A DNA stretch of 64,000 nt, taken from contig JAFEEF010000036.1 of NCBI GenBank assembly GCA_018241265.1, forward strand, positions 156,791-220,790. Direction: 5' to 3'. The stretch comes from Pseudomonadota bacterium (GTDB taxonomy: Bacteria; Pseudomonadota; Gammaproteobacteria; Burkholderiales; Burkholderiaceae_C). Position numbers and translations under genes: made by a program. Within the stretch, counting starts at the first letter, position 1. Each line of letters begins with the position of its first letter. Below, piece by piece: positions 34,917 to 43,622 of this stretch. A model generated the notes under the pieces. That model saw only the letters and a list, made by a program, of their open reading frames with translations, was not told the origin of the DNA and made no database searches.

Positions 34917-35138
34917 TCAGCAGCAGCGGCTCATGCGCCCCTGGGCGCCGTAGCGTGCCGCCTGCCGCTCGCGGAAGAACGCCTCGTACGACATCGGCTC
35001 GACGGCGGGATGGGTCGCCTGCATGTGCGCCAGGTAGGCGCCGTAGTCGGGCAGGCCCACCATCAGCCGCAGGCTCTGCGCGAGGTGCCGGCCGACGCGG
35101 CCGGCCTCGTCGAGCACGGTGCCCATCGGGTTCGTCAT
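34917..35138 (-). CDS. ybdD: YbdD/YjiX family small protein
   Basis: A 73-residue protein, RRLMVG-like core GRHLAQSLRLMVGLPDYGAYL, then HPAVEPMSYEAFFRERQAARYG and a terminal Cys-Cys, the pattern of the DUF466 YbdD/YjiX family. These small proteins always accompany CstA-type transporters and are needed for their activity in enterobacteria. The ATG overlaps the cstA stop (ATGA), so it is translationally coupled. The length is typical (about 65-75). Confidence 0.9.
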   Translation of the reverse strand: MTNPMGTVLDEAGRVGRHLAQSLRLMVGLPDYGAYLAHMQATHPAVEPMSYEAFFRERQAARYGAQGRMSRCC

Positions 35139-37189
35139 GCCGCCATCGCCTCGAACGGCACCTCGGTCGCGGTCGGCCGGCTCGCGGCGCGGGCGGCCAG
35201 CGATGCGCGCACGCCGTACACCAGCACGCTGATCACGACGGCCATGAAGAGGCCGCACAGCGCCGCATCGAGGCGGTCGTTGAAGGCGATGCGCGCCATC
35301 GCGTCGACGCTCTTCGCCGGCGCGAGCAACTGGCCGGCGGCGGCCGCGTCGGCATACTTGGCCGCATGGGCGAGGAAGCCGACCTTCGCGTCGTCGGAGT
35401 AGATCTTCAGCCAGCCCGCGGTCAGGGTGCACGTCACGAGCCAGGCGGCCGGCGCGATCGTCACCCAGGCGTAGCGCTCCTTCTTCATGCGGAACAGCAC
35501 GACCGTGCCGAGGATCAGCGCGACCGCGGCGAGCATCTGGTTCGAGATGCCGAACAGCGGCCACAAGGTGTTGATGCCGCCGAGCGGATCGACCACGCCC
35601 TGGTAGAGGAAGTAGCCCCACGCGGCCACGGTCAGCGCGGTCGCGACGAGGTTGGCGGCCCACGATTCGGTGCGCTTGAGCGCCGGCACGAAGCTGCCGA
35701 GCAGGTCCTGCAGCATGAAGCGCCCGGCGCGCGTGCCGGCATCGACCGCGGTGAGGATGAAGAGCGCCTCGAACAGGATCGCGAAGTGGTACCAGAAGGC
35801 CATCATCGCCTTGCCGCCCACCACCTGATGCAGGATGTGCGCCATGCCGACCGCCAAGGTCGGCGCGCCGCCGGCGCGCGCGAGGATGGTCGTCTCGCCG
35901 ACGTCCTTCGCGGTCTGCACGAGCTGGTCGGGCGTGATCACGAAGCCCCAGGTCGACAGCGTCTGCGCCACCGTCGCGGGCGTCGTGCCGACCAGTGCGG
36001 CCGGGCTGTTCATCGCGAAGTAGATGCCCGGCTCGATGCACGAGGCCGCCACCAGCGCCATCACGGCGACGAACGATTCGGCCAGCATGCCGCCGTAGCC
36101 GATGAAGCGCGCCTGGGTCTCGTTCTCGAGCATCTTCGGCGTCGTGCCCGACGAGATCAGCGCATGGAAGCCCGACACCGCGCCGCAGGCGATCGTGATG
36201 AACAGGAACGGGAACAGGCTCCCCGACCAGACCGGCCCGTTGCCTTGCGCGAACTTCGTCAGCGCCGGCATCTGCAGGGGCGGCGCGACGATCACGATGC
36301 CGATCGCGAGCGCGACGATCGTGCCGATCTTCAGGAAGGTCGACAGGTAGTCGCGCGGCGCGAGCAGCAGCCACACCGGGATCGATGCGGCGACGAAGCC
36401 GTAGCCGATCAGCATCCAGGTGAGCGAGGTGCCGTCGAAGGTGAACAGCGGCGCGAGCTGCGGGTCCTGCGAGACCCACTGGCCGCCGAAGATCGCGAGC
36501 ATCAGCAGCACGAAGCCGATCACCGAGACCTCGCCGATGCGCCCGGGCCGCAGGTAGCGCAGGTAGATGCCCATGAACAGCGCGACCGGTATGGTCGCGG
36601 CGACGGTGAACGCGCCCCACGGCGAATCGGCGAGCGCCTTCACGACGATCAGCGCCAGCACCGCGAGGATGATGATCATGATCATGAAGGTGCCGAACAG
36701 CGCGATCAGTCCCGGCACCGTGCCCATCTCCTGCTTGATCAGCTCGCCGAGCGAACGGCCGTCGCGGCGCGTCGAGATGAACAGCACGATGAAGTCCTGC
36801 ACCGCGCCGGCGAACACGACGCCGGCGAGGATCCACAGCAGCCCGGGCAGGTAGCCCATCTGCGCCGCGAGCACCGGGCCGACCAGCGGGCCCGCGCCGG
36901 CGATCGCCGCGAAGTGGTGGCCGTAGAGCACGTACTGGTTGGTCGGCACGTAGTCGAGGCCGTCGTTGTGGCGCCAGGCCGGCGTCTTGCGGCGCGCATC
37001 GAGCCCGAGCACGCGCTGCGCGATGAACAGGCTGTAGTAGCGGTAGGCGATCAGGTAGACGCAGACCGCGGCGATCACGACCCAGAGTGCGCTGACCGCT
37101 TCGCCGCGGTGGAGCGCCACCGTCGCGAGCGCGCCGGCGCCCGCGATGGCGATGACGAGCCAGGCCAGATGGCGACCGATGTGGGGCAT
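35135..37189 (-). CDS. cstA: CstA family pyruvate/peptide transporter
   Basis: A 684-residue inner-membrane protein with many hydrophobic helices, homologous to CstA/BtsT, which take up pyruvate (earlier described as peptide transporters of carbon starvation). Diagnostic segments are DGLDYVPTNQYVLYGHHFAAIAG, AGPLVGPVLAAQMGYLPG, SGFHALISSGTTPKMLENE and WPLFGISNQMLAAVAL. Length fits CstA (about 690-720). It heads the run cstA-ybdD-kinase-regulator. A strong starvation-type promoter could not be recognised in the 110 bases upstream. Confidence 0.95.
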   Translation of the reverse strand: MPHIGRHLAWLVIAIAGAGALATVALHRGEAVSALWVVIAAVCVYLIAYRYYSLFIAQRVLGLDARRKTPAWRHNDGLDYVPTNQYVLYGHHFAAIAGAGPLVGPVLAAQMGYLPGLLWILAGVVFAGAVQDFIVLFISTRRDGRSLGELIKQEMGTVPGLIALFGTFMIMIIILAVLALIVVKALADSPWGAFTVAATIPVALFMGIYLRYLRPGRIGEVSVIGFVLLMLAIFGGQWVSQDPQLAPLFTFDGTSLTWMLIGYGFVAASIPVWLLLAPRDYLSTFLKIGTIVALAIGIVIVAPPLQMPALTKFAQGNGPVWSGSLFPFLFITIACGAVSGFHALISSGTTPKMLENETQARFIGYGGMLAESFVAVMALVAASCIEPGIYFAMNSPAALVGTTPATVAQTLSTWGFVITPDQLVQTAKDVGETTILARAGGAPTLAVGMAHILHQVVGGKAMMAFWYHFAILFEALFILTAVDAGTRAGRFMLQDLLGSFVPALKRTESWAANLVATALTVAAWGYFLYQGVVDPLGGINTLWPLFGISNQMLAAVALILGTVVLFRMKKERYAWVTIAPAAWLVTCTLTAGWLKIYSDDAKVGFLAHAAKYADAAAAGQLLAPAKSVDAMARIAFNDRLDAALCGLFMAVVISVLVYGVRASLAARAASRPTATEVPFEAMAA

Positions 37190-37299
37190 GGGATGTCTCC
37201 TCGTTGGTTCGACACCGCAGAACGGCGGTCGAAGGAATTCTGGAGACCGGCCGCAGGCCGCGCATGCGCCCCACTACGCAAACGGGCGCGTGGAGTTGC

Positions 37300-38628
37300 T
37301 TAAGGGATAACCCGCGGCGACGGCCCGTGCGATGTCGGCCGCAGGCAGCGACCGCGCTCGTCTTGCAGCACCAGTTGCACGTCGCCGAGCGCCCGTTCGG
37401 CGAAGCCGCCTTCGCAGTAGCAGAGGTAGAACTCCCACATCCGCAGCAGCGCCTCGGGATAGCCGAGCGCGTGCACGCGGTCGGCGTTGGCGGCCAGGTT
37501 GGCGCGCCAGGCCGCGAGCGTCGTGGCGTAGTGCGGGCCGATGTCCTCCAGGTCGACGATGCGCAGCGGCGTCGCGCGCGCCAGCGACGCGCTGATCGCC
37601 GTCACCGACGGGATGCAGCAGCCGGGAAAGACGTGGCGCTTGATGAAGTCCACCGAGTCGCGCGCGGACTCGTACTGCCGGTCGGCGATCGTGATGGCCT
37701 GCAGCAGCATCGTGCCGCCGGGCACGAGCAGCTCGCTGCAGCGCCGGAGGTAGGCGTCGTGGTAGTGGTGGCCGACCGCCTCGATCATCTCGATCGACAC
37801 CAGCTTGTCGTAGCGGCCGTCGAGGTCGCGGTAGTCGTCGAGGCGCAGCGCGATGCGATCGGCGAGGCCCGCGGCAGCGATGCGCTCGCGCGCCCGCGCA
37901 TGCTGCTCGCGCGAGATCGTCGTCGTCGTCACGCGGCAGCCGTAGCGGCGCGCCGCATGCAAGGCCAGAGCGCCCCAGCCGGTGCCGATCTCGAGCAGGT
38001 GGTCGCCGGGCCGCAGGTCGAGCTTCGTGCAGATGCGGTCGAGCTTGGCGACCTGCGCCTCCTCGAGCGTCATGTCCGGCCGCTCGAAGACCGCGCACGA
38101 GTACGTCATCGTCGGGTCGAGGAACAGCGCGAAGAAGTCGTTGCCGATGTCGTAGTGCGCGGCGATGTTGCGCCGGCTGCCGCTGCGGGTGTTGCGCGCC
38201 GCGGCGTGCAGCATCTGCCGCAGCGGCTCGGCGATGCGCGACAGGCCGCCGTCCATGTCGTCGAGCACGTGCCGGTTGACGAGCAGGATGCGCGTCAGCG
38301 CGGTCAGGTCGTCGGCCCACCAGTCGCCCGCCATGTACGACTCGCCGGCGCCGACCGAGCCGCCGAACGCGACTTCGGCGTGGAAGCGCCGGTCGCGGAC
38401 GTGCACCGTGCAGGACAGGCCGCATTGCGGCGTGATGCGGCCGTAGCGGTCGCGGCGGTCGCCGTCGACCAGCGTCACGGCGCCATGCTCGATCTGCGCC
38501 AGGCGCGACCGCAGCGCCCGCTCGCCGAGGCGTTCGAAGAGGCGCTCCAGGCCTCGGGATCGTGCAGCCGTCGTCGGGCGTTGCAGCGCCAGCGCGCGTC
38601 GGGCCAGGGTGTCGGCGGTCGGCTTCAT
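37300..38628 (-). CDS. Cyclopropane-fatty-acyl-phospholipid synthase family methyltransferase
   Basis: A 442-residue SAM-dependent enzyme that methylates unsaturated acyl chains in membrane phospholipids, giving cyclopropane or methyl-branched products. An N-terminal lipid-binding region (1-130; [18 protein letters not shown]) precedes the methyltransferase core, with [38 protein letters not shown] for SAM binding, and [16 protein letters not shown]. The C-terminal [15 protein letters not shown] and [13 protein letters not shown] are typical of CFA synthases. GAGGA precedes the ATG, which overlaps the DUF1365 stop by 4 bases. It is the last gene of the six-gene operon led by the promoter at 43451-43479. 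UfaM-type activity is an alternative to true CFA synthase. Confidence 0.9.
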   Translation of the reverse strand: MKPTADTLARRALALQRPTTAARSRGLERLFERLGERALRSRLAQIEHGAVTLVDGDRRDRYGRITPQCGLSCTVHVRDRRFHAEVAFGGSVGAGESYMAGDWWADDLTALTRILLVNRHVLDDMDGGLSRIAEPLRQMLHAAARNTRSGSRRNIAAHYDIGNDFFALFLDPTMTYSCAVFERPDMTLEEAQVAKLDRICTKLDLRPGDHLLEIGTGWGALALHAARRYGCRVTTTTISREQHARARERIAAAGLADRIALRLDDYRDLDGRYDKLVSIEMIEAVGHHYHDAYLRRCSELLVPGGTMLLQAITIADRQYESARDSVDFIKRHVFPGCCIPSVTAISASLARATPLRIVDLEDIGPHYATTLAAWRANLAANADRVHALGYPEALLRMWEFYLCYCEGGFAERALGDVQLVLQDERGRCLRPTSHGPSPRVIP

Positions 38629-39422
38629 CGGGTGTCCTCGGAATGGCCGGGCAGCGCGGCGGAACGCCGGCCCGGATGGTCGTGCACCGGCACGCGCTTC
38701 AGCCAGAGGCGCAGCGCCTGCCAGTGGATCGCCGCGATCACCTGCAAGGTCATCAGCGGATAGCGCAGCAGCGCAGCGGCCATCGCCTTCGCGCAGAGCG
38801 GCGCGCGTTGCAACCCGAGCCGCGCATCGAAGACCGGCGCGGTCGCGTCGCCCGGCGCGGTCGAGCGGAGCGCCATGGCGACCGCGAGCCGCTCGCCCGG
38901 CACACCGAAGCGCCAGGCGTATTCGAGCGTCATCGGATGGAACGGCGACACGTGCATCGCCTTGACGCTGCGTGCATGCAGCCAGCCGGCGGCGAGCGTC
39001 GGGCGATGCAGCACGTAGCAGTGCCGTTCGCCCCACGGCGTGTTGTGCACCTCGGCCACGATGGTCTCGACATCGCGGCCTTCGGCATCGAAGCAGTAGT
39101 AGAAGCTCACCGGGTTGAACACGTAGCCGAAGTAGCGCAGATGGGTGAGCAGCCGGATCGGCCCGGCCGGCCGCGTGCCGGCGTGATCGGCGACGAGTCG
39201 CCGCACCGCTTCGTCGAGCGGCAGCGCGGGATCGCCGAGATGGTCGCGCCGGTCGAAGCGGGCCAGCGCCGGCCGCGTCGCCGACCAGAGCCAGCGGCCG
39301 CGGAACGCGCGGTCGAGCTCGGAGAGGTCGAGGTAGACCATGCACAGCGGATAGCGGAACGCATGCGCCCGCGGCCGGTGTCGCCGGTGGCTAAGCCACC
39401 CGTGGTAGATCGCGCTGTGCAT
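38625..39422 (-). CDS. DUF1365 protein
   Basis: A 265-residue protein starting [26 protein letters not shown]. The DUF1365 signatures are [33 protein letters not shown] and MHVSPFHPM. The family is consistently found with the FAD amine oxidase and CFA-like genes in bacterial lipid-modification clusters, but its reaction is unproven. It overlaps the oxidase gene by 32 bases and the CFA-like gene by 4. Membrane association is plausible from the C-terminal hydrophobic patch ([17 protein letters not shown]). Confidence 0.9.
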   Translation of the reverse strand: MHSAIYHGWLSHRRHRPRAHAFRYPLCMVYLDLSELDRAFRGRWLWSATRPALARFDRRDHLGDPALPLDEAVRRLVADHAGTRPAGPIRLLTHLRYFGYVFNPVSFYYCFDAEGRDVETIVAEVHNTPWGERHCYVLHRPTLAAGWLHARSVKAMHVSPFHPMTLEYAWRFGVPGERLAVAMALRSTAPGDATAPVFDARLGLQRAPLCAKAMAAALLRYPLMTLQVIAAIHWQALRLWLKRVPVHDHPGRRSAALPGHSEDTR

Positions 39423-40668
39423 CGCGGCCGTATTCGAACAGGCGCAGCGCGGCCAGTGCGCTGACGACGCCGTCCTCGTGGAAGCCGTAGCGCCAGTAGG
39501 CGCCGCAGTAGTGGGTACGGCGCACGCCGCTGATCTCGTGATGGCGCCGCTGCGCCGCGATGCCGGCCGGCGTGAACAGCGGATGCGCATAGGTCAGCCG
39601 GCGCAACACGCGCGTCGGATCGATGCGCTCGCTGCGGTTCAAGGTCACGCAGTACGTGTGGCGCGACACGAGCCGCTGCAGCAGGTTCATGTCGTAGGTC
39701 AGCGCGACGCTGCTGCCCGGCTCGCGCGGCACGTGGTAGTTCCAGGCAGCCCAGGCGCGCGGCGTGCGCGGCAGCAGCGAGGTGTCGGTGTGCAGCACCG
39801 CGTCGTTGCGCTGGAACGGAAATGCAGACAGGATCTCGCGCTCCTGCGGCGACGCGTCGGCCAGCAGCGCGAGCGCCTCGTCGGCATGGCAGGCGAAGAA
39901 CACGTGGTCGTGGCGCTCGGCCGGCAGCCCGCGGGGCTGCACCAGCACGCCTTCGGCGAGCCGGCGCACCTGCTCGATCGGCGTGCGGAGCCGGATGCGG
40001 TGCCGCCACGGCGCGACGAGCTTCTCGACATAGCGCGCCGATCCGCCCGCGATCGTGCGCCAGATGGGCCTGTCGTCCAGCGTCAGCATGCCGTGGTGGT
40101 GCAGGAAGCGCACGAAGAAGCGGGCCGGAAAGCCGAGCATGCGCTGCGGATCGGTGGACCAGATCGCCGCGCCCATCGGGATCAGGTAGTCGTCGACGAA
40201 GCGGCCGCCGAAGCGGCGTTCGGCCAGGAACTGCGCCAGCGTGATCTCGGTGTCGGCACGCTCTTCGAGCAGCGCGGGCGCCTCGCGGTTGAAGCGCAGG
40301 ATCTCGTGCAGCATGCGGTGGAACGACGGACGCAGCAGGTTGCGCCGCTGCGCGAACAGGCCGTTCAGCGACGTGCCGTTGTATTCGAGGCCGCTCTGCT
40401 CGTTGCGCACCGAGAAGCTCATCGTGCTCGGCTGCGACGCCACGCCGAGCTCGCCGAGCAGCGCGACGAAGTTCGGATAGGTGCGGTCGTTGAAGACGAT
40501 GAAGCCGGTGTCGATGTGCTGCACCTCGCCGCCCTGCTCGATGCGATGCGTGTGCGTGTGGCCGCCGACATGGCCTGCGGCCTCGTAGACCGTGAGCTCG
40601 TGCTCGCGGTGCAGCTTGTGCGCCACGACGTTGCCGGCGATGCCGGTGCCGATGACCGCGATCCTCAT
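39391..40668 (-). CDS. FAD-dependent amine-oxidase-family protein (cyclopropane/unsaturated lipid type)
   Basis: A 425-residue flavoprotein. [19 protein letters not shown] is the dinucleotide-binding Rossmann motif, [17 protein letters not shown] binds FAD ribose, and [17 protein letters not shown] and [17 protein letters not shown] are typical of the subgroup found next to DUF1365 and CFA genes. It probably oxidises or desaturates an acyl chain attached to phospholipid. Its ATG overlaps the desaturase stop by 4 bases. Family and context are firm; the exact reaction is inferred. Confidence 0.9.
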   Translation of the reverse strand: MRIAVIGTGIAGNVVAHKLHREHELTVYEAAGHVGGHTHTHRIEQGGEVQHIDTGFIVFNDRTYPNFVALLGELGVASQPSTMSFSVRNEQSGLEYNGTSLNGLFAQRRNLLRPSFHRMLHEILRFNREAPALLEERADTEITLAQFLAERRFGGRFVDDYLIPMGAAIWSTDPQRMLGFPARFFVRFLHHHGMLTLDDRPIWRTIAGGSARYVEKLVAPWRHRIRLRTPIEQVRRLAEGVLVQPRGLPAERHDHVFFACHADEALALLADASPQEREILSAFPFQRNDAVLHTDTSLLPRTPRAWAAWNYHVPREPGSSVALTYDMNLLQRLVSRHTYCVTLNRSERIDPTRVLRRLTYAHPLFTPAGIAAQRRHHEISGVRRTHYCGAYWRYGFHEDGVVSALAALRLFEYGRDAQRDLPRVA

Positions 40669-41597
40669 GCGCCGGCCTCGCTGCCGCGGCCGTCGACCGC
40701 ATCGCGCACCGCGCGCGGCACCGGCTTCAGGTCGTGCACGATGCCGAGCCGCGCGAGCAGCGCGAGGCCCGCATAGGTGACATCGATCTCCCACCAGTAG
40801 AAGCCCTGGCGCGCCGACGCCGGATAGTGATGGTGGTTGTTGTGCCAGCCCTCGCCGAAGGTCAGCAGCGCGAGCCAGGCGTTGTTGCGCGATGCGTCTC
40901 GCGTCGGATAGCGGCGCCGGCCCCAACGATGCGCGACCGAGTTGATGCTGAAGGTGGCGTGATAGAGCAGCACGGTCGAGATGCAGAACCCCCAGACCAG
41001 CAGCTGCGGCCCGCTCGTGCCGAGACCCGGCGCATGCCTCTCGGCGAGCGCACCGGCGCCATACAGCGCGACGCACAGCAGCGCCGGCACCAGCGCGTCC
41101 CAGCGGTCGAGGAAGCGCAGCTCGGGATAGCGCGCGAACGCCGGCAGGCGCCCCGGCCGCGCGGCGAAGTTCTCGCGCGCCATGAACCAGCCGACGTGAC
41201 TCCAGACGAAGCCGTGCTGCAGCGCGGAGTGGCTGTCCTCGGGCTCGTCGGCATGGACGTGGTGATGCCGATGATGCGAGGCCCACCACAGCGGGCCGCG
41301 CTGCGCCGCCGCCGCGCCGACCACCGCGAACACGAACTGCACCCGGCGCGAGGTGCGGAAGGCCTGGTGCGAGAAGTAGCGGTGGTAGAAGGCGGTGATC
41401 GCGAACATGCGCAGGGCATAGAGCGCCGCCGCGACGATCATCGCGGTCGCGCTCGTCCCGACCCAGCCGGCCGCAAGGCATCCGGCGTGGATGACGACGA
41501 AGGGAAGCTGACGCGCCGGGTCGATGCGCGCGGTACCCACGGCACCGGTCTCCGTGTCGAACCAGGCGCGTACGCTGGCGCACAGCCGCTCGATCAT
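40665..41597 (-). CDS. Membrane fatty acid desaturase
   Basis: A 310-residue acyl-CoA/acyl-lipid desaturase of the membrane di-iron class. Three His boxes are present: HRYFSH, HRHHHVH and HNNHHH (in GEGWHNNHHHYP). Hydrophobic segments flank them in the normal topology. The NSVAHRWGRRRYPTRDASRNN segment is typical of delta-9-type enzymes. The start at 41597 overlaps the DUF1295 stop by 4 bases. It would introduce a double bond into an acyl chain using O2 and electrons from an unknown donor, within the lipid-modification operon. Confidence 0.92.
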   Translation of the reverse strand: MIERLCASVRAWFDTETGAVGTARIDPARQLPFVVIHAGCLAAGWVGTSATAMIVAAALYALRMFAITAFYHRYFSHQAFRTSRRVQFVFAVVGAAAAQRGPLWWASHHRHHHVHADEPEDSHSALQHGFVWSHVGWFMARENFAARPGRLPAFARYPELRFLDRWDALVPALLCVALYGAGALAERHAPGLGTSGPQLLVWGFCISTVLLYHATFSINSVAHRWGRRRYPTRDASRNNAWLALLTFGEGWHNNHHHYPASARQGFYWWEIDVTYAGLALLARLGIVHDLKPVPRAVRDAVDGRGSEAGA

Positions 41598-42370
41598 GGG
41601 CGCGGCCTCCCGGGAAAGAAGGCGTTGGTGCGCCGCACGTACTCGCGGTAGCCGGGACGGCGCTCGGCGATGTCGCGCTCGAGCAGCGTCACGCCCGACA
41701 CCCTGAGCAGCAGCGCGCTCATCAGCAGCGGCGACAGGACGGTCCACGCAGCGCCGGCAGACAGCGCACAGAGCCACACGCCCCACCAGATGCAGAACTC
41801 GCCGAAGTAGTTGGGATGCCGCGTGTAGCGCCAGAGTCCCTGCGCCATGACGCGCCCGCGCTGCGCCGGATCGGCCTTGAAGCGTGCGAGCTGGGCGTCG
41901 GCCACGGCTTCGAACACGATGCCGAAGACGGCCCATGCGCTTCCGGCGGCATCGAGCGGCCGCCACGCTGCAGCGCCCGCGACCGCCGCCACCAACGGCA
42001 ACGCGACCACCCAGGCCAGCACGGCCTGCAGGCCGAACACCAGGTACAGGCTCTTGACGGCGAAGTGCGGCTCGTTGCGTGCGCGGATCTCCCGGTAGCG
42101 CCGGTCTTCCGGCTCGCCGCGGTGGCGCCGGGTGATGTGCGCGGACAGCCGCAGCGCCCATGCGCCCGCCAGCACGAGCACCACCTTGCCGCGCAGCTCC
42201 ATCGCCGGCAACCGCGCCGCGGCGGTCAGCGGCGGGACCAGCACCAGCAGCGACCAGGCGCTGTCGACGATGCTGACGTCGTGCCGCTTGACGCTGATCA
42301 GCCAGACCACGACCGCCAGCACGCACGTCCCGGCCAGGCCGATGCCGAGCGTGGTCCGGCAATCGATCAT
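41594..42370 (-). CDS. DUF1295 membrane protein
   Basis: A 258-residue polytopic membrane protein of the DUF1295 family, which belongs to the steroid 5-alpha-reductase/isoprenylcysteine methyltransferase-like superfamily. The signatures DVSIVDSAWSLLVL, RRHRGEPEDRRYREIR and the C-terminal GLWRYTRHPNYFGEFCIWWGVW are clear; the last is the nucleotide-cofactor binding region of this superfamily. A reductase acting on unsaturated acyl or isoprenoid chains is plausible. It is coupled by 4-base overlaps to both neighbours. Confidence 0.88.
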   Translation of the reverse strand: MIDCRTTLGIGLAGTCVLAVVVWLISVKRHDVSIVDSAWSLLVLVPPLTAAARLPAMELRGKVVLVLAGAWALRLSAHITRRHRGEPEDRRYREIRARNEPHFAVKSLYLVFGLQAVLAWVVALPLVAAVAGAAAWRPLDAAGSAWAVFGIVFEAVADAQLARFKADPAQRGRVMAQGLWRYTRHPNYFGEFCIWWGVWLCALSAGAAWTVLSPLLMSALLLRVSGVTLLERDIAERRPGYREYVRRTNAFFPGRPRP

Positions 42371-43410
42371 CGCTGCGGCCCGAACAGGTAGTGGGCGACC
42401 CACCATTGCTGCCCCCGGTCGTAGCCGAACAGCTCGGCGCACGACATGAAGAACAGCCGCCAGCGCATCCACCACAGCCCGGCGCGGTCGGTGCCGTAGG
42501 TCTGTTCGAGCACCGGCCAGACGACGGCACGCTGCGCGTCCATGCGCGCGAGCCACGCCTCTGCCGTGCGCGCATAGTGGGTGCCGTCCCAGCGCCAGCG
42601 CTGCAGCAGGCGCAGGTCGTCCTGGAAGCGCAGCGCGAGGTCGTCGCTCGGCATCATGCCGCCGGCGAAGAAGTGGCGCGTCATCCAGTCGGTCGCGTCG
42701 CGCTCGACGAAGGCATACGGCGTCGAGCGGTGCACGAAGACGTGCATGAAGAAGCGGCCGTCGTGCGCGAGCCAGCCTCGCACGCGCCCGAACATCTCGG
42801 GCCAGTTGCGCAGATGCTCGAACATCTCGACCGACACGATGCGGTCGTAGCGGCCGTCGGGCTCGAAGTCGCCGACGTCGCCGGTCCGCACCTGCACGTT
42901 GGCCAGACCGCGCCTGGCCGCCTCGGCCACGATGCAGGCGCGCTGCGAGTGCGAGTTCGACAGCGCGACGATCCGGCTGGCCGGATAGCGTTCGGCCATC
43001 CAGAGCGTCAGCGAACCCCAGCCGCAGCCGAGCTCCAGCACGCGCTGGCCGTCGGCCAGGCCGGCACGCTCGCAGGTGGCCGAGAGCGCCGCGGCTTCGG
43101 CCTCGTCGAGCCCGCTCACGCCCGGCGGCCACCAGGCCGAGCTGTATTTGCGGTGGCGGCCCAGCACCGCGGCGAAGAATGCCGCCGGGACTTCGTAGTG
43201 CTGCTCGTTGGCCTTGTCGGCGAGCAGCGCGATCGGGCTCGCGCGCATCCCCTCGACGAATTCCTCGCTGCGCCGGGCCGCGGCCTCGGCATCGTCGGCG
43301 TCGATCTCGTCCAGCCGCGCCTGGAGCAGCCGGCGGATGCCGGCGCGCACCACGGCATCGGGCAGTACGCCTCGTTCGGTCCACGCGATCGCGAGCTGGG
43401 GTACCGCCAT
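42367..43410 (-). CDS. Class I SAM-dependent methyltransferase, CFA/coclaurine N-methyltransferase-like
   Basis: A 347-residue soluble methyltransferase. ANEQHYEVPAAFFAAVLGRHRKYSSAWW resembles CFA-like and coclaurine N-methyltransferase-like enzymes; VLELGCGWGSLTLWMAE is the SAM-binding motif, and DRIVSVEMFEHLRNW and FMHVFVHRSTPYAF follow. It is the first gene of the six-gene operon; AGGAGG precedes the ATG at 43410, and the sigma-E-like promoter at 43451-43479 lies upstream. It may add a methyl group to an unsaturated or furan acyl chain; amine substrates are the alternative suggested by the plant relatives. Confidence 0.88.
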   Translation of the reverse strand: MAVPQLAIAWTERGVLPDAVVRAGIRRLLQARLDEIDADDAEAAARRSEEFVEGMRASPIALLADKANEQHYEVPAAFFAAVLGRHRKYSSAWWPPGVSGLDEAEAAALSATCERAGLADGQRVLELGCGWGSLTLWMAERYPASRIVALSNSHSQRACIVAEAARRGLANVQVRTGDVGDFEPDGRYDRIVSVEMFEHLRNWPEMFGRVRGWLAHDGRFFMHVFVHRSTPYAFVERDATDWMTRHFFAGGMMPSDDLALRFQDDLRLLQRWRWDGTHYARTAEAWLARMDAQRAVVWPVLEQTYGTDRAGLWWMRWRLFFMSCAELFGYDRGQQWWVAHYLFGPQR

Positions 43411-43450
43411 TGCGCCTCCTGGTCACGCCTCTGCGATGACGCCGTGTTCC

Positions 43451-43479
43451 TTCTACGCAGCCGAACGCGAATCGGATCA
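43451..43479 (-). promoter_or_regulatory. RpoE/ChrR-type ECF promoter for the lipid-modification operon
   Basis: Reading the minus strand, TGATCC (43479-43474) is followed by exactly 18 bases and TAGAA (43455-43451). The element described for the Rhodobacter sigma-E regulon is TGATC with an 18-base spacer and a TAAG-like -10. The predicted transcript starts some 30-40 bases before the methyltransferase ATG at 43410. The mirror-image element for the sigma gene lies 35 bases away. Confidence 0.75.
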
Positions 43480-43513
43480 CGCCCGCCGTCCGGATCGCAT
43501 CGAGATGCGCGCG

Positions 43514-43542
43514 TGATCCAATCCGCCGTGCCTTGCGTAGAA
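43514..43542 (+). promoter_or_regulatory. RpoE/ChrR-type ECF promoter for the sigma/anti-sigma genes
   Basis: TGATCC at 43514-43519, an 18-base spacer, then TAGAA at 43538-43542. Both boxes and spacing are identical to those of the divergent promoter at 43451-43479, which makes chance unlikely. The predicted start of transcription near 43549 would place the ATG at 43548 at or before the RNA start, supporting translation of the sigma factor from 43623 or 43647 and suggesting autoregulation. Confidence 0.75.
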
Positions 43543-43622
43543 GCGAGATGGATGCCTCCCGACGACACGCACCCGCGGACGCGGCGCCGCGGCGCATCCG
43601 CATTTCCAGCCTGTCGGTGGTG

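Noticed and set aside
34892-37303. An 803-codon plus-strand frame opposite cstA.
   Set aside because: Composition (Arg, His, Asp, Glu, Gln) is that of an antisense shadow; cstA and ybdD on the other strand are certain.
43548-43622. ATG at 43548 as start of the ECF sigma factor.
   Set aside because: It would fall at the predicted transcription start of the promoter at 43514-43542, and the added residues are not sigma-like.
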